From NCBI GenBank assembly GCA_006176705.1, contig QRFJ01000760.1:179482-243481 (forward strand): a DNA stretch of 64,000 nucleotides, written 5' to 3'. The first letter of the stretch is position 1. The number at the start of each line of letters is the position of its first letter. Of this stretch, positions 1 through 10,595 are shown piece by piece. Made by a program: the position numbers and the translations under genes. Source of the stretch: Cocos nucifera. Taxonomy: Eukaryota > Streptophyta > Magnoliopsida > Arecales > Arecaceae. Below the pieces are notes generated by a model that saw nothing but the letters and a program-made list of their open reading frames with translations, searched no databases and was not told the DNA's origin.

Positions 1-308
1 AATTAATATATATAATTTTATAGAATTATAATTCAATTATATAATAATTTGTAAAATTTATATTTTTTATTAATTAACAAATTAATTAATAAAATATAAA
101 AACATAAAAGATTAAAAATACCATATATAAATAGAAAAGAGTCTTATTTTTTATTGTGATTAATAGAAACAAATTTCAATAAAATAGGGCTAAATGATAA
201 GGATAGAATTTTTAAAGATATAAAGTAAATAATAAATTAAATAAAATAAAAAAAAGAAGAAAATGGCTCAAGCCGCCACAGCCGTGTAGCAATCCGTGTT
301 CTCAGCAC
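1..308. other. AT-rich flank, unassigned
   Basis: No gene is seen here. The stretch is strongly AT-rich, with many short A and T runs, and turns less AT-rich only in the last 45 bases before the LTR. It is probably the DNA into which the Athila-like element inserted. No target duplication can be tested, because the other end of that element is truncated. Confidence 0.5.
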
Positions 309-1949
309 TGACTAGGAACGCGATGTTGTCGTTAAGACACCGTGTTTATCAGTTTAATCCGACTTCTTAAAATCATTGAAAATGCGTAGATAGTAGTGAG
401 TCGGGTCGAATCCACAGGGAAGGTAGTGTTTTTAGATTTGAAATCTTTGATTTTTTTGAAAAGAAAAAGAAAAGATTTGAGTTTTGAAATCAAAAGTGAA
501 GTCGGAAAATTAAAAGCAAAAATTAAAAGGTGCAGAAATTTAAATTTGGTACTAAGATCTATTAGTTAGATCTTAGCATCTACTTGCAATAAAATAAAAA
601 GTAATAATTAAAATGCAGAAATTAAATTACAATAAAAATAAAAAGTAAGAAATTAAAATATAAAAATAAAATTTTTATTAATTAAAATTTTAGAATTTAA
701 ATACATAAAATTTAAAAAAAAAGAAATAAAATAAAATAGCCTGATCTCTGATCTTGGATCGGCATTGGCAGAAAGATGGTGTAGAAGCTCGGCTCTTCTT
801 CTCGGCACCCGTTGCTTCGAAGCAGCCTTTAACCCATAGCCTGGCTTCGCCCTGTACCAAAGCTTCACCTTGATCGGAGATATTGATTTTTGGAGGCCTG
901 GGGTCCTTTTTATAGAGCTAGGAGGGCTGGAAAGTTTGCTTCTAAAGGCAATGTGGGACTAATGGCCTTTGTAATCATCAAAATTCTGAATAAAATTTGA
1001 ATTAAAATAGCTCTGATACATCTCTGATAAATCTGATAAAATCCAGCCATTCAATAGAAATCCAACGGTCCAAAAATCATCAAAATCGGATGCAGATCAG
1101 CTCAGATCGGGTCGGATTAAATTCTGGCCGTTGGATCGCGCTTGATGGAGGAAATCTGGCCGCAAATCATGCGCCTGAGAGTTTGATCACCGTCGGGAGC
1201 TTTCTGGACCGTCGGATCATCGCCTGGATCGAGCGCTGCCATCCGATGGTGATCCGCGTGATGTCTGTAGCTGAATAAAATTCCTGAAAGCAACCACAGC
1301 CGTCCGATCCTGACCGCAAACAACCACATCCGTCCGATCGCGCAATCACTGTTCCCATGGACCGCGTAGACCGGCCGCACCGCACACCGCAAGCCAATCA
1401 GCACTTCTGTTGCCGAGCGAAAAGACTAAATTACCCTTGTGAGCCGTGATAAATTTCTGTAGACCCTTTAGGGGTCTAGGTCCACCACGTGGCAAGCTCT
1501 GATTCGCCGGATTTTGCTGAGCTGGCGGTCCACGCCTGGATCGTGGACCGGCTGATGGCTTCAATGGCTGAGTCGGCTTTGATGGCTTGGCTTGGCTTGG
1601 TGGCTCGGCTTGGCTTGGTGGCTCGGCTTGCGGAGCCGGCTGAGCCATTTTCTTTTTTATTTAATTTTTATTTATTTTATATTTTTAAAAATTCATATCT
1701 TTTCCATTTTAGCTCCGTTTTACTTGAAATTTATTTCGTTGTGATCAAAAAAATGAGCTCTTTCTATTGATAATAAAATTTTATTTTTTAATTTTTATTA
1801 TTTTTTATTATTTTTTAATTAATTTTTTAATTAATAAAAATATGAATTTTTCAAAAATTATATATAAATTGATTAATAATTTCTTAAAAATTAATATAAA
1901 TTAATTAATAAATTAATACTTTTATTGGATGAATTTATGATGCTTATCA
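309..1949 (-). mobile_element. 3' LTR of an Athila-like Ty3/gypsy element
   Basis: The complete LTR is about 1641 bp. Its ends are TGA-TAGGAAC-like on the left (one extra base here) and GCTTATCA on the right, which gives the TGATA/TATCA inverted termini expected of an LTR. A second copy with the same left end starts at 5787. The element reads on the minus strand: the purine tract abuts 1949 and the primer site lies next to the other LTR. The left part is AT-rich. The block 1090-1650 is GC- and CpG-rich, with repeated CCGATC/GGATC motifs, and lies upstream of the minus-strand TATA box, so it is probably U3. An 18-bp direct repeat (GGCTTGGTGGCTCGGCTT) occurs at 1590-1630. Confidence 0.85.
906..914 (-). 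promoter_or_regulatory. LTR TATA box
   Basis: The minus strand reads TATAAAAAGG just downstream of the CpG-rich block. The same motif lies at 6386-6394 in the other LTR and near 16815 in the third copy. Position and conservation fit the core promoter of the element. Transcription is inferred. Confidence 0.55.
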
Positions 1950-1960
1950 CACCCCCCAAC
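1950..1960 (-). other. Polypurine tract of the Athila-like element
   Basis: On the minus strand GTTGGGGGGTG directly precedes the LTR terminus TGATAAGC. A G-rich purine tract here is where plus-strand DNA synthesis starts in LTR elements, and it fixes this LTR as the 3' one. Confidence 0.7.
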
Positions 1961-3585
1961 TTAAGCTTTGCTCGTCCTCGAGTAAAGAAAGAATTTAGTT
2001 TTAAATACCTTTTAACTTTAGAGTTTCGAATTTTACCTAAGCAATTTTCAAAATGGCCATTGATATTCAGTAGAGCTTAAATGAGATATATCATTGGGGT
2101 ATTAATACTTATCAATAGAAAAATTAAGTAAAGAACATTAAATTTTTTAGAACTTTTTCTAAATTATTCCACTTTTATCTCTGATTTGTCTAAACTTTCA
2201 TATAGGCAGGTGTATTGCTACTTCCATCCTTCATTTATTAATTTTTATTTTTACATTGCCCACTTTTTGATGCGAATATCATTGCTTACTTAGGCAACGG
2301 GACCCGGTTACTTGGTGGGAAATCTTTTTTTTTTTTTTTTTTTTTTTTTAACGTTGTACCACTATTGAGTGTCTTAACTCCTTAAGCTTTCTATTTGATC
2401 CATGTAGCGAGTCTTGGGCCAATGACTCCCAAACCAGTTGGCTTTAGGGCACTAGGTATAGAATACCCCTCGGGCTTACTAGCTCGAATCAAATAGGCTA
2501 CGAGTTAAGACTAGCTTTACAACGAGCTTCTTTGCCCTTCCCACCTTTTGATGCGAAACTCAATGCTTGCTTAGGCAAAGAGGCCCGGTTACTCAGTGAG
2601 AAGTACTTGAAAACTATTTTATTAAAATAAATTTTTATATGAAGAAACGTATAGTTACCCTACACAAGCCTATAAAAAGTAGACTTTTCTTTGATGCTAG
2701 TAGAAATAATTAGAAATGCTCCAAGAAAAAATTTTTTATGTTCTAGACTTAACTCTTTATTGAATTTTCTTAATACTTGATTCCTCAATATCTCACAGAT
2801 TCTCTGATCTGTGTATCAATTTTCTTTTAAAAATGCTTAGTTTAATTCGATTCTTAAGCATAATCAAGTATCTAAATACTAAATACTAACTTTTTTCGAG
2901 GACTTAAAATTTTAAAATTTTTTTTTATTTTTCTCTCCCCCAACTTAATCGACATTGTCCTCAATGGAGAAGAAAAAATAAAGGATGTAATAAAGAACAT
3001 GAAAGAATACACCTAACTCAGTATATTTTTAGTCCAGCACATGCCTTTGAAAATTTGAGCTCTTCCTCCAACTTATTCAAATTATCCTAAAAAAAAATAA
3101 ACTAAAAAGATAAATTAGATAAAAACTAAATATTGGGTTGCCTCCCAACAAGCGCTAAGTTTACCGTCTTCAGCCAGACACAATGCAGCTCACTATCCTG
3201 TGTCGAATATTGGATTGACAAATTCCAATGGTTTTGGATTGCCAATCTCAGAAAGTTGATTTTTAATCCCATTATTGATATATTCATTATTAATTTTAGG
3301 GATATAATTTTATGATTCCATTCTCAGACCCATGTTTATTAAGAATTTCTCCTATTTGTTTCTTCTAAAATGCTCATGAATGGAGTTTTTTATTAGGAGT
3401 TAAGTTTGATTCAATGGGTGCTGGAATGGTGACTAAAGGCGGTTTTAATTCTGGAGGTAAATTAATGTGATCTTGCTTAAACAACTCCATTGACATTTCA
3501 TTACATGCCTTCTTGATTTTTATAAGAAGAACCAGCTTCTAGGGTTGAAGGGAATAGGACATTAGGTTTATAAGTCTCGGGTAAA
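1961..3585 (-). other. Non-coding 3' internal region of the Athila-like element
   Basis: This lies between the gag remnant and the 3' LTR, where an autonomous element would have pol. I see no protease, reverse transcriptase or integrase motif on either strand. A block of about 70 bp is present twice, near 2253-2325 and 2533-2607, sharing TTTTGATGCGAA and a GGCCCGGTTAC-like core. A T run lies near 2327-2350. The region looks like untranslated sequence of a gag-only derivative. Confidence 0.55.
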
Positions 3586-4473
3586 TCATCTATTCTCTTT
3601 TTCCCTTATTTCTATCTCATTTAAATTGGAACTAGCATCAGTACTAATTCCTGGCTTGGGTTCTTCTATGTGGTTAGTCTCAGTACTAACCAGTTCCTCT
3701 AAATTTTTATTTTGGCTAGCATCAGTACTAGCCTCTCTCACCTGGTCTTGGTATGGGTCCATAAGAATCCTATAGCTTTTAAGTTCAGGAATTACTTTGG
3801 CATTCTCAAATTGGAGATTCTTAGATGAAACATTAGATTGATAATTTAATCCAGGTGGTTGGTGGTCATTAGGTGGGTTGTTTGAAATTGGTAGGTTCGG
3901 TAGTTGATCTAGTTCTCTCCTCATGTTAGACTCAACTAATTATCCTATTTGAGCTTCTAGTCTGGCGATAGATTGCTGTTGAGTTAGAATTAATTGTTGA
4001 AGTTGGTTAAATCTATCATCAGCTAGATTGGTCTGTTGAGGAGGTGGGTATGAAGGCTGATTATAATATGATGGCTGGTTAAACTGACTAGGCTGACCAT
4101 TATTATAGGCATAATTTTGATAATTTTGCTCAAGTGAAATTTGGGTCTGAGCCTGAGTCTGTTGGGATGTCCAAGAAAAATTAAAGTTACTCCAATCTGA
4201 ATTATATGAATTTGAAAATGGGTCATTAATCAATTTGGAGTATCCTTGAGTAGCTTGAACTTGTTCTTGGATAAAATATGGAAATTGTGCAGTCATAGGA
4301 CATTCACTCACATGATGGGTTGGGCTAGCACAGATTGAATAATTCTCCTGATAATTAGAAGATGATGTGAATTGTGCAGGAGATTGTTGACCTAGGATTA
4401 GGAGTTGATCTATTTTCTGAGCAAGAAGGTCAACTTTATCTAATTTTTGGACTATTAGATTCATATTAGCCAT
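3586..4473 (-). pseudogene. gag-like protein remnant, Athila-type
   Basis: Two open stretches (4473-3940 and 3924-3586) lie in one frame, separated by a single TAA at 3940-3942. The upstream part has a heptad-like N-terminus rich in L, D and Q, a half zinc-knuckle-like HHVSECP motif, then a Q/N/Y/P-rich segment, then LARLEAQIG-type sequence just before the stop. This order (short CCHC-like motif, Q-rich linker, LExQ(I/V)GQL-like block) is what I know from the C-terminal half of Athila-type gag. The second part is acidic and of low complexity. Structural gag would coat element RNA in the particle. The first cysteine of the knuckle appears lost. No N-terminal gag core is visible, so the protein is partial. 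Confidence 0.6.
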
Positions 4474-5545
4474 TATTATGTTTAATGTGAATCAACCATT
4501 CAATTAAGTTCAACTAAATCAGAAAAAATGATTTCCTACCATGCATGTATTAGTGCAACCCTAAATTTTTTTTTTAGAATTTTTTTATTATTATTATTAT
4601 TATTTTATTATATTAAAAATTAATTTTTTTAATTATTTTATTTATTAATTTTAATTTAATTTAATTTAATTTTTAATATTTTTTAGTTAGTTAAATTTAA
4701 TTTTTATTTTATTTTATTTTATTTTTTTAGAGGAGAAAGGAAGAAGAAAGAAAGAAGAGTTCTAAAGAAGAGGTCCTAAGGAGTCCTAGAACTAAGAAGA
4801 AAGAGAAGAATTAGGTTTAATTAGGATTTGATGTTGGTTAGCAATCAAGTTGGTCAATCAATCCTGACTAAAGGTTATCCTAGATCTAGACAGCTCCTAA
4901 CTGCCAAGGTCACCTTCAAGCCCTCCAAGTGTAGGATTAGCCAATCAACTAGCCAGGTAAGTGTAAGGTCGGTGGGAGTCCCCCCGTTGCTTGCCTTAGA
5001 CACCAATTGTGCTTGGCCAGGTAAGCGAACGGAACCAATTAGAAACCACCTTCCTTCGGGCCCAGTCGTCCCTGAACCACTTTCCTAGACACCAGTCAAA
5101 TTGACTTATCCTAACCCAGGTTCAACTCTTAGGATTCCTTATCCTATTGAGCTCGAGTTCCTAGGGTTGATGTCTAATTGATTTTAAAATTAAAGGCTTA
5201 GGTCAATGCAGGATGTTGGTTGGTTGTTTGTGGGCTAAGGAAGGGTGATCAAATCCCCACCTTATCTTGTTTAATTGGGTTGTGCCCTTAATTTGATTTA
5301 ATATGAATATGCACGAAAAAAAAAAAAAATTCAATCAAAGGGTTTCTATGCAATTTAAACTAGATGCATGTAACTAATTGAATTCTGAAAGGCTTACCTT
5401 GCCTCCAGCAATCACCAAAAAAATAAAAATAAAAATAAAGATAAAAATAAAACTAATATGATGCATGCTCTAAAGCAGTTAGGGTTTCTAATCTTATCAT
5501 GAGGCTTTTAATTAGGTTTAAATGAATATTTTTTTAAATTAATTT

Positions 5546-5577
<32 letters not shown>

Positions 5578-5762
5578 GGAAAGAGTACTAGGGTTAGAAT
5601 TGATCTCACCAAGCAAAACTCCTGATTCTTTTTGTTCTTTAATCTCTTTTTCTGCAAAATAATAAAAAAAATTAGCAAGCAATATTTATAAGAAAGTAGA
5701 AATTTTATTTATAATTTATTTACAGAAAAATCAAAGAGATCAAAAATTTAATGTCCGTGCCT
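4474..5762 (-). other. Leader and 5' internal region of the Athila-like element
   Basis: No convincing coding region lies between the primer site and the gag remnant. The stretch contains simple repeats: ATT-type near 4589-4605, TTTAA and TTTTA repeats to about 4725, and AAAT repeats near 5553-5573. A moderately GC-rich portion (4830-5100) gives an 86-residue plus-strand frame that I regard as chance. Missing N-terminal gag may once have lain here. Confidence 0.45.
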
Positions 5763-5780
5763 TCCCCGGCAACGGCGCCA
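5763..5780 (-). other. Primer binding site for tRNA-Asp
   Basis: The plus strand reads TCCCCGGCAACGGCGCCA, which is the 3' end of plant tRNA-Asp including CCA. The minus strand is therefore an 18-base primer site, six bases from the LTR end at 5787. Use of tRNA-Asp is known for Athila-type Ty3/gypsy elements. The site fixes the 5' LTR as the right-hand one. Confidence 0.85.
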
Positions 5781-5786
5781 AAAACT

Positions 5787-6994
5787 TGATAGGAACGCGA
5801 TGTTGTCGTTAAGACACCGTGTTTATCAGTTTAATCCGACTTCTTAAAATCATTGAAAATGCGTAGATAGTAGTGAGTCGGGTCGAATCCACAGGGAAGG
5901 TAGTGTTTTTAGATTTGAAATCTTTGATTTTTGAAAAGAAAAAAGAAAATGATTTGAATTTTGAAATCAAAAGTGAAGTCGGAAAATTAAAAGCAAAAAT
6001 TAAAAGGTGCAGAAATTTAAACTTGGTACTAAGATCTATTAGTTAGATCTTAGCATCTACTTGCAATAAAATAAAAAGTAATAATTAAAGTACAGAAATT
6101 AAATTATAATAAAAATAAAAAGTAAGAAATTAAAATGCAAAAATAAAATTTTTATTAATTAAAATTTTAGAATTTAAATACATAAAATTTAAAAAGAAAA
6201 GATAATAAAATAAAATAGCCTGATCTCTGATCTTGGATCGGCATTGGCAGAAAGATGGTGTAGAAGCTCGGACTCTTCTTCTCGGCACCCGTTGCTTCGA
6301 AGCAGCCTTTAACCCATAGCCTGGCTTCGCCCTGTACCAAAGCTTCACCTTGATCGGAGATATTGATTTTTGGAGGCCTGGGGTCCTTTTTATAGAGCTA
6401 GGAGGGCTGGAAAGTTTGCTTCTAGGCAATGTGGGACTAATGGCCTTTGTAATCATCAAAATCTGAATAAAATTTGAATTAAAATAGCTCTGATACATCT
6501 CTGATAAATCTGATAAAATCCAGCCATTCAATAGGAATCCAACGGTCCAAAAATCATCAAAATCGGATGCAGATCAAGCTCAGATCGGGTCGGATTAAAT
6601 TCTGGCCGTTGGATCGCGCTTGATGGAGGAAATCTGGCCGCAAATCATGCGCCTGAGAGTTTGATCGCCGTCGGGAGCTTTCTGGACCGTCGGATCATCG
6701 CCTGGATCGAGCGCTGCCATCCGATGGTGATCCGCGTGATGTCTGTAGCTGAATAAAATTCGGAAGCAACCACAGCCGTCCGATCCTGACCGCAAATAAC
6801 CACATCCATCCGATCGCGCAATCACTGTTCCCATGGACCGCGTAGACCGGCCGCACCGCACACCGCAGCCAATCAGCGCTTCTGTTGCCAAGCAAAAAGA
6901 CTAAATTATCCTTGTGAGCCGTGATAAACTTCTGTAGACCCTTTAGGGGTCTAGGTCCACCACGTGGCAAGCTCTGATTCGCCGGATTTTGCTG
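5787..6994 (-). mobile_element. 5' LTR of the Athila-like element, truncated
   Basis: The sequence matches 309-1525 closely from TGATAGGAACG onward, with small indels. The match stops abruptly after GGATTTTGCTGA at 6994, so the outer part of U3 (about 430 bp) is missing. The following sequence belongs to another element. Upstream promoter sequence is therefore lost, and no target duplication can be read. Confidence 0.8.
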
Positions 6995-7637
6995 AAGGAG
7001 GAGAAGGTATGAAGAATTTGTAGTGCCAAGATTCTTGAAGAAGAGTCCTCAATTAAGACATCAAAGATTGATGCCTTGAAGAAATAAGATAAGAGAAGAT
7101 TGTCTTCTCTTATAATTTTTTTTTATGTTTCTCTTTTTTTATTTTATTTATGATTTTTATATGATAAAAATTTGAGAGTGAGAGAAGAAGGGCTTAAGGA
7201 AAGATGGTGCCAAGATCCTTAGAGAAAAGATCTTCATCTAGATATTAATTATTGATGTCATGAAGGCACAAAGGTACGTGTGGATCACCTATAGAGGTCG
7301 AATGCATGTGCGGCTCCAAATACAATAACGGATTCAACCATGGAGTTCTCAATCTGTGTAAAGATAAGAGATCTGATCTCTTGGTGATCTAGATATGATC
7401 TAGGGTTAGATCTAGAATTATTCTAGATCTAGGTATTGATATGATCAATACTACTTATAATTAATTTAATTTTAAATTTATATTTATATCATAATATATT
7501 ATAGATCCTTAATGTAGAGTTTTATAATTTGATTAAATGCATGTTGTAGATTAAATAGTTTAATCTATGTCTTCCGTTGCTCTATATTTCGAAAAAATTT
7601 TGAAATCTATGCATGAAATCCTACATATTTTCTATCA
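6995..7637 (+). mobile_element. Partial 5' LTR of a family 2 Ty1/copia element
   Basis: This stretch ends in CTATCA, immediately before a TGGTATTAGAGC primer site, so its right part is the end of an LTR. Its left end is undefined because it joins the truncated Athila-like LTR. It holds G/A-rich direct repeats such as AAGAAGAGTCCTC and AAGAAGGGCTTAAGG. No second copy of this LTR is in the window, so the left boundary is a guess. Confidence 0.5.
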
Positions 7638-9984
7638 GTGGTATTAGAGCATCTAGGTTCTATTATAACATGTTTATGTATGCTTTAGATTAAATCTAAA
7701 AATTAAAGTTAATTAAAGATTGCACATACTGCTATAAGGTTGTCCTGTTGTAAGATTAACCCCTTATAATTAAAAGGTAGTGCTAGTATGTATTAGATCT
7801 AAATCAAAATCATGAATTATTTAGATTAGATCTAAGAAAATTTATGATTTAATTTTTTAATTTAAATTTAAAATTTAATAGATATTAGATCTATTTTAGA
7901 TTATTTAGATTAGATCTAAATAATATCAGGATTGCACATACTATCATAAGGTTGTCCTGCTGTAAGGTTTATCCCTTATAGTAGAAAGGTTATTCTAGTA
8001 TGTACTGATCTGAGAAACCTAAGTCATAAATATGTTAGATGAGATATAAAGTAATTTATGATTTATTTTTAGATTTTAAATCTAGTTTTAAATGGTTTAT
8101 GATCTGATCCACATGATGTATTTTATGTTTAGATCTAGATCCTCTCATTGCATATGTTGATATGTAATTTTTATTTTGAATCTAGAATGTATATATATGA
8201 CATATTTGTTTTGTAAAAATTAAATCACGAACTTACTTTCTGCAAAATTCTAGATTTGAAATCCTAGGACATGATTTAAATAATAAAATAAATCAGATCT
8301 AAAATTATATATTGAATATGATTCAATATAATTTGAAAATATTTCAAACAATAAAATCAGAAACTAGTTCTGAGATTCCATAAACCTAAACCCATAAGAC
8401 TTAAACTTAATTGAGAATTAAGTGATTATTTAGGATCTAGATTTGTGATTTGAAGATCCTAAGATAATTTCATAAAACATGGGTTAAAGAAAAATGGATT
8501 AGCTTTGATCAGGTTCTTAACTGGATTAGACCTATGGTTAGATTAAATATGGACATAGTTAAGAAATTAATCAAACCTATTTAATAGTTAATTAGGATTA
8601 GGTCATTTCTATAGATCACTTCAATAGTTCTAGTTGATCAAAGTCCGTACATCTAACAAATGGATGCTGATTGTGGCTTAGTGGTCGAGCCTGAGTCTTT
8701 AGGCAGACCAAATCAAAACTAAAAAATCAATTGATGTCTAAGGTAAGTCTGGCATCCTAGACCGGTGGTTTTTAATTGGCAGCCTGCTTACCTAACCATT
8801 TTTGATGGTGTCAAGGCAAGCCTTGCTAGACCCTTCCATCGATCTCACTTACCTGGCTAATGTGGTTAATCAAGTTTTTGATTAAGTTGCTCATTGATTC
8901 ATGCTAACCCATGTCACATTGGAAATTAGTGAGACCGATTTTATTCAGTGAGACTGATTTAGGTGCCCATGGACTATAATTGATCCTAATTCTTGTTAGT
9001 GACTTATGAAGTCAGTGGGAGGATTTGACTTAGTGAAGTCAGTGGGAGCAAAATGGTTCATGTCCTTTCTATCCTTAAATCACTAATAATTTAAATCCTC
9101 TAAAATTATTATGTCCTTAAAATGATAAAGTTATGGGGATAACAGAGTCATAGTCTCCCATTAAGGTATTTGATAATGGGTCCATTAACTCAATAATTAT
9201 TGGAGGCCCAAAGGTTTGGTGCTTGTTGACTAATGAAATTATCATCCATCATATGAAGACTTGGATGTGTTTCTCTAATGGTGGTTGGGTTGGCCAACCA
9301 AAGTTGGGCTTGATCATTCATTGGTTGGATGCGCCAAGTATGGTCTTGTTAATGGTTGGACCTAACTGGATCCTTTTTTAAGAAGGCCAAAGCCAACTGA
9401 TCAGGGCCTGGGGCATAATTAAAATTACTAAAAATTACTTAGAGAAATAATTGATTATGAACCTACCCTTAGATGGACATGGGTGGGCCAACCAAAGTTG
9501 GGCTTGTGTGCAGTCTATGTGGATTCTAGTACCTACTAGAAAATTAAAGTAATTCCTCGAATTGAAGGTAGAGGCTACTGGTTCGAATAAAATAATAGGA
9601 GAACCTTTAGACTAAAGTCCAAGTCTTTAGACTTAAAATGATTCATATAAAATAGGTCATCGTTCTTTATTAAGGCTAAATCCTAATTGCTCCTATCATT
9701 GTTAGATAGTGAAGACTTATGGATCTAACTTCGATAATCAGTATCGAAAGTTGAATATTGGTTCAGTAGTATGAATGGGTTTGTATTGGGATTTCTGAGC
9801 CCAGTCAAAATAATTAGTCCAAGATTAATCCAAATTAGGTATAGTACTTCTAATGTCTGAAACAGGATCAAAGGAAGAAGATTTGTCTTGCTTTCCTTGA
9901 CCACAACAGGCTGAGAAAGAGAAACAAGTAGAAATTGCTCATTAAAGATGTTATATAATAACACCTTAAAAGTTCTCTGTATGT
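7638..9984 (+). mobile_element. Family 2 copia: primer site and long non-coding leader
   Basis: TGGTATTAGAGC at 7639-7650 matches the usual initiator-Met-type copia primer site with one change. From there to the protease remnant no open gag is readable. The same sequence, in the same order, occurs at 50323-50602 and 61348-63300. The part at 8690-8900 resembles the family 3 leader: GTCTAAGGTAAGT, a TGGTTTTTAATTGG block and CTCACTTACCTGGC all recur. Either gag has decayed beyond recognition or this is a deleted derivative. Confidence 0.6.
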
Positions 9985-10168
9985 AATTCTACTACCTGGG
10001 TATTAGATCCCAATAGTCTTATGCAATTGGTTGCAAGGACTTAAGGTAAGTAGAATGTACACACCCTAGTTAGATTATGTCATGGATGTCTATGTTTGGC
10101 ATTATAGGCTTAGATTGACTAGGCTTGATATCATCATAGATGAATCCTTCACCCAAAGTAGATTTTAC
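9985..10168 (+). pseudogene. Protease and integrase N-terminus remnant, family 2 copia
   Basis: Around 9988 the frame reads STTWVLD, the start of a copia aspartic protease, but the usual (T/S)G after D is replaced and the domain stops within about 20 residues. At 10083 it runs into VYVWHY, the first zinc-binding histidine of the gag-pre-integrase domain. The protease core is therefore deleted. At 10169 the family 3 LTR cuts the integrase. The second copy (63330-63630) has the same short protease. Confidence 0.55.
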
Positions 10169-10182
10169 TGTTAGATATATGT

Positions 10183-10595
10183 GCCCTAGAAGCCAGAATT
10201 GGCTGACACTTGTAATACACTTCTAGGGGCAAAATTGTAATTTTGACTATAATTAATGAAATGGGTTATTTTCTATCACACATGTGTATTTAGTGTCTGT
10301 GATACATCCTTTGAGTTAATGGTAATGATAATTCATATTTTCAAGAGTTGAAAATTTAAGACATGAATAATCATTATTAACTCATAAATAGCTCCCGACC
10401 ATAGGATCATCACGAGGATGGTGATTGATCCGGAAGGTTGGTGTACGATCGCTTCTCTTTAGTAGATGAGTCTTGAGTCTACGGTGTGGAGACACCGGAG
10501 CGAGAGTACAGGTACTCGTTAGAGAACGAGGGCACTGAGCGTGACCACCTCGAGTAGTCATTAGGGAGTCTACCTTCTCGTCAATGACTGACTCG
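10183..10595 (+). other. Ordered run of inverted repeats at the start of family 3 LTR
   Basis: Read by eye, successive stem-loops are: GCCCTAGAAG/CTTCTAGGGGC (10183-10230); AAAAT/ATTTT (10231-10244); TATCACA/TGTGATA (10274-10304); a long one at 10313-10383 with inner stem ATTTTCAA-gag-TTGAAAAT; GGATCATCAC/GTGATTGATCC (10404-10431); CGGTGT-ggag-ACACCG (10482-10497); CTCGTT-agag-AACGAG (10515-10530); CGAGTAGTCATT/AATGACTGACTCG (10551-10595). The run lies in U3, so it would be in the 3' end of the element RNA. Several stems persist in diverged copies. Function is unknown. Confidence 0.6.

Noticed and set aside
1346..1648. Minus-strand open frame with PSQAEPP repeats
   Set aside because: The repeat is an 18-bp DNA repeat in U3 of an LTR; the third LTR copy breaks the frame.
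4828..5088. Plus-strand 86-residue frame
   Set aside because: Antisense to the element, no domain, no second copy.
5763..5780. Possible tRNA-Asp gene
   Set aside because: Only the 18-base 3' end including CCA is present, next to an LTR; it is a primer binding site.
9725..9964. Minus-strand open frame recurring at 63109-63309
   Set aside because: Opposite strand of a copia element just before its protease remnant; different lengths and no recognisable domain.
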